Origin: Norana najaformis
Taxonomy: Eukaryota > Annelida > Clitellata > Crassiclitellata > Hormogastridae
Assembly: GCA_964023275.1 (NCBI GenBank)
Contig: OZ029914.1
Span: 33,549,351-33,613,350 of the forward strand
Direction of reading: 5' to 3'
Length of the DNA stretch: 64,000 nt
Of the stretch, positions 45,700 through 59,800 are shown one piece after another. The first letter of the stretch is position 1. Each line of letters begins with the position of its first letter. The notes beneath the pieces are model-generated. The model had not been told where the DNA came from, searched no databases, and worked only from the letters and a program-made list of their open reading frames with translations. The translations under genes were made by a program, and so were the position numbers.

Positions 45700-48246
45700 A
45701 TTAGCTGCACAAAGAAATCCATCAGGTTAACCGCATGTTTCAATTTAACAAGTTAAACACATGTTTAAAATGCGTTTCCCACAGACTGAATGAGTCCTTT
45801 AGGGACAATGTTTTGCAGAATCACTGTGTAACCTTTGCACTTTCAGTTAATTAACAGCTAATAATTCAGTCAACATGGCCTCACCCCAAATGAGAAACCA
45901 AACTTTGTAGTGCTCGATATGTTGGACCAAAAATCAAAATTCATTTGGCTGAATCTTCAGTATGATACAATTACTGGCAGATCCAAAAACAAAATCAGAA
46001 CAAACTGAAATCAGAACAATTCCTAAAAAACAATTTCTGCTCAATGGCAACGCTGCATAGATACACATTTTTCAGAATATACGGCAGTTTTATTAGTAGA
46101 AATGCTAACCAAGAAAGCCACATTGAACAATGCTGCAAAGGAAACAGTCTGCACAAAGGATAAAAACAAATGACCAGATTGCACATTTTAAAAATGCATC
46201 AGATGAGAAAGAGTATCGTACAAAATAAACAAAAAAATAAACAAAAAAAATTACACATAATTTGCGTCAAAGCACACACCACATACTGACCCTGTCCAAA
46301 AACTGATTAAGTTCCTACTGTTAAAATTTCTACGTGAGAGTATTGCTTTCAAACAGAAATAACATATAATCAAAAAAAAAAACAGGAATTTCTTTGATAA
46401 TGGATATTTAAGCATAGGCCTGTAGCACCAGATAACCAACCATCATAGTTGGCTAATCGATACCCTTGATACCACACCAGAACAATAATCCTTGCTAGCT
46501 GCAAACAATAATATCATTTAACAGCTGATAGCATAATTATGCTAACAGTAATATTTACACTGCGAGGCATGTAAAATTGGTTTACAATTTCACAATATGA
46601 CTGAATTACAGATAAAGTTGACTAACTGTTCAACACTAAGGTTATAAGCATGTCTACCTATGGCCTCAACACACAAAAATGTGCAAATGTCATTTGATTG
46701 ATGCGATACCTTTATCGGCATAAAACCTAAGTGTTTCCTCTATTCAGGTGGTATGAAAAATGCCTTCATTTCAAAAATGAAGGAAGGCATCCATTACTCA
46801 AACCACCTTCAAACAAACTTTACTGATCATCTATTGCCTGTACATTAAAATAATGTTGTCTTCATTTATAACAAGATACCAATCGTAATTACACACTAAT
46901 CTGTGCTGAAACTTTTTAAAACACACACTCGTACATCATTCTACAGCTGATGAAGCAAAGTGAAATTCTGAACAAACAGGTTCTACACGTCTGAATGCTT
47001 TAGCTAAGTAACCATATTCCACCTTCCCTCACTTTTGTGCTCTGTTGTATTTTAGTTGTATTTTGGCCAAAGCAAACTGATAATTTTAAATTATGCCAGC
47101 CTCTCCTTATAACATGCTTCATTGTAACCCAAACACTAGAACACGGACCAAAACTTAGTTGAGCTTTAGCAAATGACCTCATTAAAACATAACCTCATTC
47201 TAAGTGTTGTCTGTAACGTGCCCCTAAAGGCTGTTACACAGGTGTATCATGGACGAGGAGAGGAGGAGATAGCTCTCGTTATGCCACTCCCTCAATAATG
47301 GAGGCCACCCATTATTCTTGGAAAACACAAACACTTCTAATTCCCGATATGTACAGATCAGAATGATGCATGCCAAGATACCCAACTCATTTGGCTGCTA
47401 ATTACAGCTGGCTAATTACAGGCAGCTAATTACAGCTGCCAAGTAGACAACATCCATCCATTTCCAAAGACCCAGATAAATCCACTATCTCATTTTTAAT
47501 TGCATTACCTCAGTAATTTCTAATCCTGACTTTTATCTTATTTAATAAATGCCAAATTTAGTGTCAGCAAAATCATAATCCTAAGAAGCTTACATAAGCC
47601 ACATGTGACGAAAAATGATTTAACGATTTGTGCCAGAAGTTACAGAACATCACAATATCAACAACCACCACTTCAGTGATATTTCTATTCAACAAGTTCA
47701 ACTAAAAAAATTAAGCAAACAAAGGTTATGTACATTAATCTAATTTTGTAAAAAAAAAACTACAATTCTCAATTACTCCAACGATAAATATAACTAAAGG
47801 ATGGGTAAAAATCATTTTAAAAAATTAGAAAATTTATCCAGAGTCAAGATGTTAATAATTCAAGCAGACTGACAAAAATCCGCACAAATGAGCAGAGAAG
47901 TCTTTTGAAAAGTCGTTCAACTGCAATCATTATCTAAGCAGATTGTGAAAGTGCAAAACTCAACAAATTCTTCAGAAACCATATCTGGAGCAGAACTCTG
48001 TCCAGATCTGAGAAATTTATGAAAAATCCTAAGATGTGCAGAAGATGTACAGAAGTCTTCTAAACGTTATCAATTCAAGCAAAACCCAAACAAGACATCT
48101 CAGCCTTTAGACTGCTGCACCTCATACAAAGGCAGACAGACCACATCTGGCCAGGGCAGCCAACTAACACGATAAAACCAGCTTAATAATAACTGCAACT
48201 GGAAGATGTACTAAGTAGATATGGGCTCCATAAAAACACTTTCCAC
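45700..48246 (-). other. 3' flank and probable long 3' UTR of the PTPN14-like gene
   Basis: 2.5 kb, AT-rich, CpG-poor and free of microsatellites, without any credible coding frame. Composition resembles the PTPN14 introns and changes sharply near 45.7 kb, so the transcript probably extends through much of it. Several candidate AATAAA/ATTAAA hexamers occur on the minus strand (for example 46089-46094), and I cannot choose between them. Confidence 0.4.
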
Positions 48247-50849
48247 TCAGATGAGTCGCGACGACTGAAAATAAAGTTTGATCATTTTGTAGACAAAGCT
48301 GTACTGCGAGACAGTCTGGACCATGTGCATGCGCTGGTTACGCAGCATTTTCAGTGCTGAAGGCACATCTATGTTCCCGTTGTGCTCCATTATCGTCTTC
48401 ATCATTTCCGTCAGAATCAGAACTCCAGTTCGTCCAACACCGGCGCTGCAGTGAACCACAACACACGTCGGCTTCTGAGTGTTCTGTTCCATCATAACCT
48501 GTCGTTTTATAGCACTCAGCTCATCAAGGTATTCCAGGAAGCCAGCAGGGTTGCTTGGACAGCCACGATCGGGCCACTCTGTGTACTGCAGGTGCCAGAC
48601 TAGGCGCTCCGTTCGCGACGGGTCGTGACGCACGATCAGACCGCGTGTTACGTATGACCAACACTCGTTGATATAGCGAAGTGCAACACTGAAATTGCCA
48701 AATTTTAGGGCATTTTCAGTGCCCAAGCGGACGGGCCAATACCTGGCACATTTGCGCTGTTCTGGATCATTCAGTCCAGTCAGCATCGATATAACTCGAA
48801 CGTTGTTTTCATAGATCATTTGCCAAAAGTCAATAACTGTGTTTGCAAGTGGACCTTGGGTTGCTATGTAACAAAATTCCTGTTTACCAACTTGAACTCG
48901 TATGTGTGAAGCGTTGATGTAACCGGCGGGGTTTTCCTTGGTTGGTTTTAGTCTAACACGGTTATCCTCATAGGGAATGACGTCTTTGAACCGATTTCGA
49001 TCTCGGTTTATATCATTTAATGCTGTGGAACAGTCAAACTTAGGGCGTTTCTTTGGCACCTGTTCGAACTCGACAAACACCTGACCATCCTCCAGTTTGC
49101 TCTCCAACGTCTCCCGTGACTCGTCATTTGGTCCTCTGGGTTCTGCTTCCGATTCTGCGCCTCCTCTCTGGTTCGTCATTCCAAAGTTCTCCGTTAACTG
49201 CAGAACCTCAAGATTGCCAGTGTTCACCGGAGCTTTCTGCATCATTGAATCTATGCCAGCTGAAGCTACCACTGTCATCTTCCCGTTCTCGCTCTGTTGG
49301 CTTCCCGTTAACCTCTCAAAAGGGACATCCAAACCCTCACAGCAGTCAGGTGAATGTCCAACAGGACTTGCCGATCCATTTGATTTTGGGTGGAAATCTC
49401 GAACATCACCAGCACAAAGCCGCTGAACTTCATTAACAGACTTTGGTAGCTGACTAACTCCTTCAGATTTGGTGGTGTTTATCTGCAGGTTTCGAAAGGC
49501 CTCTTGCAGACGCAACTGCTGAAGGTAATCATCTCTCGCTACCGAAGGGTTCTCAGCCATCTTCTGAAGAATCACTCGATTCTGTTTCTCAAAGTGCTGA
49601 AGCATTGCCAGACGGCTTAGGTCAACAGAAACTCCTGGTGTATTACGACCAGCTGCACTTGTGGCAGCAGCCCCATTTTTCGTCACATCTGGAAACGGCA
49701 GATGGGCTGACCTGTTGACTTCAAACTGACCAGTAGGCTGGTTGACATCAACCTCTCCAGCTGACCGGTTGACTTCCATCTGGCCAGTAACCCGGCTGAC
49801 CTCAGCTCGGCTGCCGGATGATGAATCAAGATTGTCGTTGGATTGGTTTGAACGCAGCTGGCAGAACTGGAGGTGGTGGGCATCAAGAGCAAGGTTTTCC
49901 AAACTCTGATCAAAGCGCGACTGCAAAACGAGGTGCGGTCTAGCATGACATGTTGCTAGGTCTGGAGTGCTGTGGCTGACAGCGTTAGCCATCTGCAATG
50001 CCAGATCTGGTGTGCTTGTGCTCTGGCGCTGATATGGTGGAGGCTGACGGTACTGCAACATTGCGGCCACGTCTGGAACATTCTCAATTCTGCTGAAAAC
50101 AACCCCATCACGACTTACCATCGACGGATAAACCATCAGGCTGCTTGAACGATCCACTGGCCGACTTGGATGATAGTCCAGCAGTTCACCCCCAACCCTT
50201 AAGTAAACTGGTTGCTCCAGGGCCGATATTCGATCGACCGGATGGTAAGGTGAACGGTCGTCTCGCCTGACCCCAGACGGGTAGACAATGAGGCTGCTTG
50301 TGCGGTCAACCGGCCTGGTAGGGTGGTATGTAAGACCTCCTTCAACTACACCATACAACGGCCGGTCTATGTAAGCATGGCCATTGTTGTAGTATGTGAC
50401 ATACTCAAGCGGCATCTGATGAATGTCTGGCTGACTGTATGCAAGAACATCTTGAGTTAGATGTGCTGCTGTGCTGCGCTGCTGTGCTGCCTGCTGGGCG
50501 AGATGGTCCAGCTTCTGGGACATGATCGTCTTGTAGTCGGGTGGCGGACGGTACGAAGGCAGCCGAGCAAGGCCAACTGGTTGAACGAGGCCAAGGCCGT
50601 GCTCTGATCGGACGGGCTGAACGCCGTACACACACGACATTCCCACTGGCAAGTCGTGCTGGTAGATTTCTGTAATTGGAACGTTTGCACCTTGAATTCC
50701 AAGCGCCTGAATGCTGGTGCCATGCATTCCAGGTCCTTGAACGCTGGTTCCAGGAGGCAAATCTGATCCAACGAGGTGCAGCTGATGAAGAGAGGCCCGC
50801 AAATGTTCGTCACTTGAATTCTCGTTGATGATGACCGTATTAGCTGAAT
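48247..50849 (-). CDS. PTPN14: PTPN14-like last exon: linker, two PPxY motifs and complete PTP domain
   Basis: The 2603-nt exon starts after TTTACAG in phase 1 and ends at a TGA (48247-48249). It holds the disordered linker with PPDY and [19 protein letters not shown] matches a conserved block of PTPN14. The PTP domain spans roughly 48255-49060 with [29 protein letters not shown] and QTVSQY. All core catalytic motifs, including the Cys nucleophile and the signature-loop Arg, are intact. Two DRSS(S/L) repeats with 'HP(S/T)RPVDR' occur upstream of PPPY. Confidence 0.96.
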
Positions 50850-53800
50850 CTGTAAAGGGCAAGAATCAATTACAAAGGCAGAAACTGTCAAGACAGTGTA
50901 ACACACAGGCCAAAGCTGTTAACATATGTAATCACTTGCAGCAAATACCGTAGGCTTGACAGAAGGGGCTTCTAATTTCTCCAGTTTTATTGGTGTCAAG
51001 AATGCAACTTTTTGTAAAAAAAAATCCTCTGCTAGCAGTGCTCAATTTACAGAGGTCAGAAAAAAATCAAATTCATTATGCCCATTAATGCCTCTGTTCA
51101 ACAGCTAATCATGCACTCTCTCTGTGCAGCACAATAGCATTTACGAAATGACCCTCCAGAAAATCTGCTCTTCTGCTAATACCATTTGAAAACTGTCGCT
51201 CCATCTTTAAGTTGGATTTCTGGTTGAATACTCTGATGGGGAAGTTATGACCATAAATTAAATGGCATTATACGACAGAGATCAACAGCATATCAGAAAA
51301 AGCCATCAATGCCCTATGTGCTACATAATCCCATGTTGTTAGATTAGATCTAAAGGTATACCTATCCCGCAGATACTAGACGTAATCACTCAAGACCTCA
51401 AAAATATGAAAAACAGATACGGAAATAAGTGCTTGGATTTTGAAATTTATCCAGTAGTATAGCTGGCTACTAGAGAAGCATCAGATCCTGTTTGACTTAC
51501 CATTGACTGATTGTAGATACTCATTCAATGATGGATTGGTGGGATTTATCTAGAAGAATGAAATATCAAAAGCAACTAAGTAACCTAAAACAACAATATG
51601 CTTTCCTTTGGGGTCTTTATCTCCCAACTTATTCTAATTAAGTTTTGCTCAAAAGTTGCAGTTAAATTCCATCCCATTATAATTACTTAACTGACTTCTG
51701 CACCTTAACCACTTAACAGCCGCACACCGAATATATCAGGCACTCCGCAGAAAATGCCTGCACCATCATGATGGAATAAGTGGCAGCAAGAAATTCAATG
51801 AAATGGTACAAGTAACTCACATTCCACTTACTGCAGATGGCTTATTCAGATGCAGATTCATTATAAGAACAGTAATCAAAACTGAACACTTGTACAGTTT
51901 GAGCACAATGACATTGCTGAAATGCCTTTCCCGGAGAGTGATAAACCGCGTGAGGACAAGGTTGAACGTGTCATGACTTTCTGAGCAGCACTTTCTGAAC
52001 CACCTGCAGCCAAACGCAGCTAGGACCAAGCCACACGGTTGCTGCAAAGCGTTTGTCAGAAAGAAGAGTCAGCACAAAGACGTGAAGACATACTGTTCAA
52101 GATGGTTTTGTAGTGTTTTTTAACCAAAACTAGCATCATTTTAGCCTGTGCTGTGTTTGGGTCGAAAGGTAACTCAGCTGACGAAAACTAGTTGACAAAT
52201 ATTAAAACTTACCTCATTAGCTGTTGATGATAAAACATCCTGTTGCAAGTCCCTGAAGGAAACAAACACAAATCGAATCGAATTAAGAGACAAACAGACA
52301 TAAATACATACAAATAGACAGTCAGGCAGACAGGCAAGCAGGCAGACAGAAAGCCATTTACTGAGTCACTAACACCAAGAAAAATATCATCCAACCCCTT
52401 CAGACTGCTATTACAGCATACCTGGCTAATCTCAGCTGACTCACAATTCATGAAAAGAGACCCTTTCACAGAACTGGTCACCATTCTTTAATACTCATCA
52501 TGATCATCACTATTATTTATTATTGTAATTGCTAGTAAACAATTATAACTATGGACACAAAAACAAATACATTGTCCAACTTCAAACATTTCAGTACATG
52601 CACACAGCATCAGAACCTCAGCCATGGCTTCATTAATTTTTATTAGCAACTGCAAGATATTCAAGAAAATTCTAACAACAGCAACAGTATAAAAGACAAT
52701 CAGTAGAAGTAACAAAGTTTTCTTTACGGTATTGCATAAGCTGCATTATCTTCACCGAGTGGCACTCCACAGTCTTCTCTTTCCCTCTCATCGGTACTAG
52801 AACAGAAAATATACATCTGCATATGCATACGATATTTAGTTACCTCTGCACATCGACTACTCTGCTGAATTGTTGTTCCAAACATCAGACTACCTGTATA
52901 TTAACTGCTTAAACAACTGCTCTTAGTTATTTCCTAATTTCAAATTAGAAGGGGCTCTAAGTCTCAAGCACGAAACACTAGGAGAGGACAGCATTCCATA
53001 TTTGTGCACATATCATACATATTCTCCATTGTCGTTGCGATAGGTCATTGTGTCTAACCTGGGCGTGGCCTGGAGATGACTGTTTGCTTTGTAGAACTTC
53101 TGCTGACGACAGCACATCTTGTACACATACTTGGCGAACTCCGCATTTTCCTGAAAATCAATTACTGACCATCACAGCAATGCTGTCAGGGCTACAATTA
53201 TCACTTACTCATTCATGTTTCTTCAAAACTCTGCAGTACTGTTGTAATTATGCTCAAGGTATCAGCAGTCAGTGGATTACAATGAAGTCTACAGTGCTGT
53301 TATTAGCTAACTCATACTACTAATAATAACAATAAACTTCTCTAGCACCAGTGTCTGAGGCACAAGGTATCAACTGATGGTACACCAAACCTTAGTATAC
53401 CATAATATGTTCTCATCAGCTACACTACCACAGTCACAAAAGGCACCATACTGGGTGGTTCAATCTTTCACCTAAACTGAACTCCAACAACTGGACAAAC
53501 GTTTCCCATGGCCTGAATGGCTCAACAAAGTTTTCTGTAGCTGTGCAGTGAATTGTCAATTTTGCATGTTACACTCAGGGACCGAAAACTGAAGGCAGAG
53601 AGATTACATCGTCAGAGTACTCGGTGATGAACTTGCTACCTTACAGTATCAAATGATGGTGCTCCAAACACGAAATCATGCAGGAATACAGGAAGTCCAA
53701 ACAGCAATAAGAAATCTCTTGACCTAACAAAAGCTATTCCCTAAAATACATAAATCAACTCACTTACAAGACCAAAACTAGTCACATGATACAATGACAT

Positions 53801-56800
53801 TCAGAAAACTGAAATCAAACTCAGAACTAACCAAAAGAAAGTAGAAGGGCTTATCGCTTAGCTTTGTGTCAATACCAAGTTGTCGCTTGCTGTGAGAGAA
53901 GTTTACAATATCCGACCACCTAAACAACAAGCAAATGACCTTAAGCCAAACCTACAAACACTTCAACATAAAACAACTCAAGTGCCTAAACAGACGAAAA
54001 CCAAACAAAAGATTTTAGTGTCAGCATATGGCAGGGTCAGCTTGCTCGAGCTTTGATGCCCTGTTCCAGATTTGGTTGGCCACAGATCCATTTGCTGGTC
54101 GTCCCCTCTGCACATATTTTGACAATGTAATGTGGTACCTTATCTAATGCAGTACCACCTACATAGAATTACCGTCCTATTTCTGGCCAGGTACACCATT
54201 TCTCTAGATGGGTAGTGTCTCTAAGTAGCCTGAAAAATGCTATGAACACCTAACCAGCAAAACCAACAAATCAACTAAATATTTATAAATACGACCTTCC
54301 TCTGGTCATTTCTTAAACTGAGACTGTCATCTAGCATGTGTATATTTAGTTTATGACAGGGCATACCCATCAGCAACCACCCATGTCTGTGCTAGTAGAT
54401 CAGAAAGAGTTAACCTTCACGCTAACAGGGTATAACGCAAATGGACTGCAGCCCAGGTGTCTCGACCCACAAGTAGTTGGTGCATTGGTCAGCTGGAATG
54501 AAAAGCCAGTCCAGTCAAACGATTAAATAGCTACAAGTGCCATGTGTTAATGTGATAGTTAATCTTGACTTTTTCTTAATTTAATGGCTAGCCATTTGAT
54601 CAGATGTTCCAAGCAGCCTAAAGATAATTACTGTTGGCTTCCCGTTAACCTCTCAAAAGGGACATCCAAACCCTCACAGCAGTCAGGTGAATGTCCAACA
54701 GGACTTGCCGATCCATTTGATTTTGGGTGGAAATCTCGAACATCACCAGCACAAAGCCGCTGAACTTCATTAACAGACTTTGGTAGCTGACTAACTCCTT
54801 CAGATTTGGTGGTGTTTATCTGCAGGTTTCGAAAGGCCTCTTGCAGACGCAACTGCTGAAGGTAATCATCTCTCGCTACCGAAGGGTTCTCAGCCATCTT
54901 CTGAAGAATCACTCGATTCTGTTTCTCAAAGTGCTGAAGCATTGCCAGACGGCTTAGGTCAACAGAAACTCCTGGTGTATTACGACCAGCTGCACTTGTG
55001 GCAGCAGCCCCATTTTTCGTCACATCTGGAAACGGCAGATGGGCTGACCTGTTGACTTCAAACTGACCAGTAGGCTGGTTGACATCAACCTCTCCAGCTG
55101 ACCGGTTGACTTCCATCTGGCCAGTAACCCGGCTGACCTCAGCTCGGCTGCCGGATGATGAATCAAGATTGTCGTTGGATTGGTTTGAACGCAGCTGGCA
55201 GAACTGGAGGTGGTGGGCATCAAGAGCAAGGTTTTCCAAACTCTGATCAAAGCGCGACTGCAAAACGAGGTGCGGTCTAGCATGACATGTTGCTAGGTCT
55301 GGAGTGCTGTGGCTGACAGCGTTAGCCATCTGCAATGCCAGATCTGGTGTGCTTGTGCTCTGGCGCTGATATGGTGGAGGCTGACGGTACTGCAACATTG
55401 CGGCCACGTCTGGAACATTCTCAATTCTGCTGAAAACAACCCCATCACGACTTACCATCGACGGATAAACCATCAGGCTGCTTGAACGATCCACTGGCCG
55501 ACTTGGATGATAGTCCAGCAGTTCACCCCCAACCCTTAAGTAAACTGGTTGCTCCAGGGCCGATATTCGATCGACCGGATGGTAAGGTGAACGGTCGTCT
55601 CGCCTGACCCCAGACGGGTAGACAATGAGGCTGCTTGTGCGGTCAACCGGCCTGGTAGGGTGGTATGTAAGACCTCCTTCAACTACACCATACAACGGCC
55701 GGTCTATGTAAGCATGGCCATTGTTGTAGTATGTGACATACTCAAGCGGCATCTGATGAATGTCTGGCTGACTGTATGCAAGAACATCTTGAGTTAGATG
55801 TGCTGCTGTGCTGCGCTGCTGTGCTGCCTGCTGGGCGAGATGGTCCAGCTTCTGGGACATGATCGTCTTGTAGTCGGGTGGCGGACGGTACGAAGGCAGC
55901 CGAGCAAGGCCAACTGGTTGAACGAGGCCAAGGCCGTGCTCTGATCGGACGGGCTGAACGCCGTACACACACGACATTCCCACTGGCAAGTCGTGCTGGT
56001 AGATTTCTGTAATTGGAACGTTTGCACCTTGAATTCCAAGCGCCTGAATGCTGGTGCCATGCATTCCAGGTCCTTGAACGCTGGTTCCAGGAGGCAAATC
56101 TGATCCAACGAGGTGCAGCTGATGAAGAGAGGCCCGCAAATGTTCGTCACTTGAATTCTCGTTGATGATGACCGTATTAGCTGAATCTGTAAAGGGCAAG
56201 AATCAATTACAAAGGCAGAAACTGTCAAGACAGTGTAACACACAGGCCAAAGCTGTTAACATATGTAATCACTTGCAGCAAATACCGTAGGCTTGACAGA
56301 AGGGGCTTCTAATTTCTCCAGTTTTATTGGTGTCAAGAATGCAACTTTTTGTAAAAAAAAATCCTCTGCTAGCAGTGCTCAATTTACAGAGGTCAGAAAA
56401 AAATCAAATTCATTATGCCCATTAATGCCTCTGTTCAACAGCTAATCATGCACTCTCTCTGTGCAGCACAATAGCATTTACGAAATGACCCTCCAGAAAA
56501 TCTGCTCTTCTGCTAATACCATTTGAAAACTGTCGCTCCATCTTTAAGTTGGATTTCTGGTTGAATACTCTGATGGGGAAGTTATGACCATAAATTAAAT
56601 GGCATTATACGACAGAGATCAACAGCATATCAGAAAAAGCCATCAATGCCCTATGTGCTACATAATCCCATGTTGTTAGATTAGATCTAAAGGTATACCT
56701 ATCCCGCAGATACTAGACGTAATCACTCAAGACCTCAAAAATATGAAAAACAGATACGGAAATAAGTGCTTGGATTTTGAAATTTATCCAGTAGTATAGC

Positions 56801-59800
56801 TGGCTACTAGAGAAGCATCAGATCCTGTTTGACTTACCATTGACTGATTGTAGATACTCATTCAATGATGGATTGGTGGGATTTATCTAGAAGAATGAAA
56901 TATCAAAAGCAACTAAGTAACCTAAAACAACAATATGCTTTCCTTTGGGGTCTTTATCTCCCAACTTATTCTAATTAAGTTTTGCTCAAAAGTTGCAGTT
57001 AAATTCCATCCCATTATAATTACTTAACTGACTTCTGCACCTTAACCACTTAACAGCCGCACACCGAATATATCAGGCACTCCGCAGAAAATGCCTGCAC
57101 CATCATGATGGAATAAGTGGCAGCAAGAAATTCAATGAAATGGTACAAGTAACTCACATTCCACTTACTGCAGATGGCTTATTCAGATGCAGATTCATTA
57201 TAAGAACAGTAATCAAAACTGAACACTTGTACAGTTTGAGCACAATGACATTGCTGAAATGCCTTTCCCGGAGAGTGATAAACCGCGTGAGGACAAGGTT
57301 GAACGTGTCATGACTTTCTGAGCAGCACTTTCTGAACCACCTGCAGCCAAACGCAGCTAGGACCAAGCCACACGGTTGCTGCAAAGCGTTTGTCAGAAAG
57401 AAGAGTCAGCACAAAGACGTGAAGACATACTGTTCAAGATGGTTTTGTAGTGTTTTTTAACCAAAACTAGCATCATTTTAGCCTGTGCTGTGTTTGGGTC
57501 GAAAGGTAACTCAGCTGACGAAAACTAGTTGACAAATATTAAAACTTACCTCATTAGCTGTTGATGATAAAACATCCTGTTGCAAGTCCCTGAAGGAAAC
57601 AAACACAAATCGAATCGAATTAAGAGACAAACAGACATAAATACATACAAATAGACAGTCAGGCAGACAGGCAAGCAGGCAGACAGAAAGCCATTTACTG
57701 AGTCACTAACACCAAGAAAAATATCATCCAACCCCTTCAGACTGCTATTACAGCATACCTGGCTAATCTCAGCTGACTCACAATTCATGAAAAGAGACCC
57801 TTTCACAGAACTGGTCACCATTCTTTAATACTCATCATGATCATCACTATTATTTATTATTGTAATTGCTAGTAAACAATTATAACTATGGACACAAAAA
57901 CAAATACATTGTCCAACTTCAAACATTTCAGTACATGCACACAGCATCAGAACCTCAGCCATGGCTTCATTAATTTTTATTAGCAACTGCAAGATATTCA
58001 AGAAAATTCTAACAACAGCAACAGTATAAAAGACAATCAGTAGAAGTAACAAAGTTTTCTTTACGGTATTGCATAAGCTGCATTATCTTCACCGAGTGGC
58101 ACTCCACAGTCTTCTCTTTCCCTCTCATCGGTACTAGAACAGAAAATATACATCTGCATATGCATACGATATTTAGTTACCTCTGCACATCGACTACTCT
58201 GCTGAATTGTTGTTCCAAACATCAGACTACCTGTATATTAACTGCTTAAACAACTGCTCTTAGTTATTTCCTAATTTCAAATTAGAAGGGGCTCTAAGTC
58301 TCAAGCACGAAACACTAGGAGAGGACAGCATTCCATATTTGTGCACATATCATACATATTCTCCATTGTCGTTGCGATAGGTCATTGTGTCTAACCTGGG
58401 CGTGGCCTGGAGATGACTGTTTGCTTTGTAGAACTTCTGCTGACGACAGCACATCTTGTACACATACTTGGCGAACTCCGCATTTTCCTGAAAATCAATT
58501 ACTGACCATCACAGCAATGCTGTCAGGGCTACAATTATCACTTACTCATTCATGTTTCTTCAAAACTCTGCAGTACTGTTGTAATTATGCTCAAGGTATC
58601 AGCAGTCAGTGGATTACAATGAAGTCTACAGTGCTGTTATTAGCTAACTCATACTACTAATAATAACAATAAACTTCTCTAGCACCAGTGTCTGAGGCAC
58701 AAGGTATCAACTGATGGTACACCAAACCTTAGTATACCATAATATGTTCTCATCAGCTACACTACCACAGTCACAAAAGGCACCATACTGGGTGGTTCAA
58801 TCTTTCACCTAAACTGAACTCCAACAACTGGACAAACGTTTCCCATGGCCTGAATGGCTCAACAAAGTTTTCTGTAGCTGTGCAGTGAATTGTCAATTTT
58901 GCATGTTACACTCAGGGACCGAAAACTGAAGGCAGAGAGATTACATCGTCAGAGTACTCGGTGATGAACTTGCTACCTTACAGTATCAAATGATGGTGCT
59001 CCAAACACGAAATCATGCAGGAATACAGGAAGTCCAAACAGCAATAAGAAATCTCTTGACCTAACAAAAGCTATTCCCTAAAATACATAAATCAACTCAC
59101 TTACAAGACCAAAACTAGTCACATGATACAATGACATTCAGAAAACTGAAATCAAACTCAGAACTAACCAAAAGAAAGTAGAAGGGCTTATCGCTTAGCT
59201 TTGTGTCAATACCAAGTTGTCGCTTGCTGTGAGAGAAGTTTACAATATCCGACCACCTAAACAACAAGCAAATGACCTTAAGCCAAACCTACAAACACTT
59301 CAACATAAAACAACTCAAGTGCCTAAACAGACGAAAACCAAACAAAAGATTTTAGTGTCAGCATATGGCAGGGTCAGCTTGCTCGAGCTTTGATGCCCTG
59401 TTCCAGATTTGGTTGGCCACAGATCCATTTGCTGGTCGTCCCCTCTGCACATATTTTGACAATGTAATGTGGTACCTTATCTAATGCAGTACCACCTACA
59501 TAGAATTACCGTCCTCTGGATCTGCATCTATTTCTGGCCAGGTACACAATTTCACCATTTCTCTAGATGGGTAGTGTCTCTAAGTAGGTGCCTGAAAAAT
59601 GCTACATAAATTTACGAATGGATCAACGAATGAACACCTAACCAGCAAAACCAACAAATCAACTAAATATTTATAAATACGACCTTCCTCTGCGATCAAT
59701 ACAGTGGTCAACCAAATTAGAAGTCATTTCTTAAACTCGCTAGCACCACCACTTAAAGTTTTTTCTTAGGAAAGAGAGACTGTCATCTAGCATGTGTATA

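Noticed and set aside
49053..49436. Plus-strand frames opposite the PTPN14 last exon
   Set aside because: Shadows of the minus-strand coding sequence, with no homology of their own.
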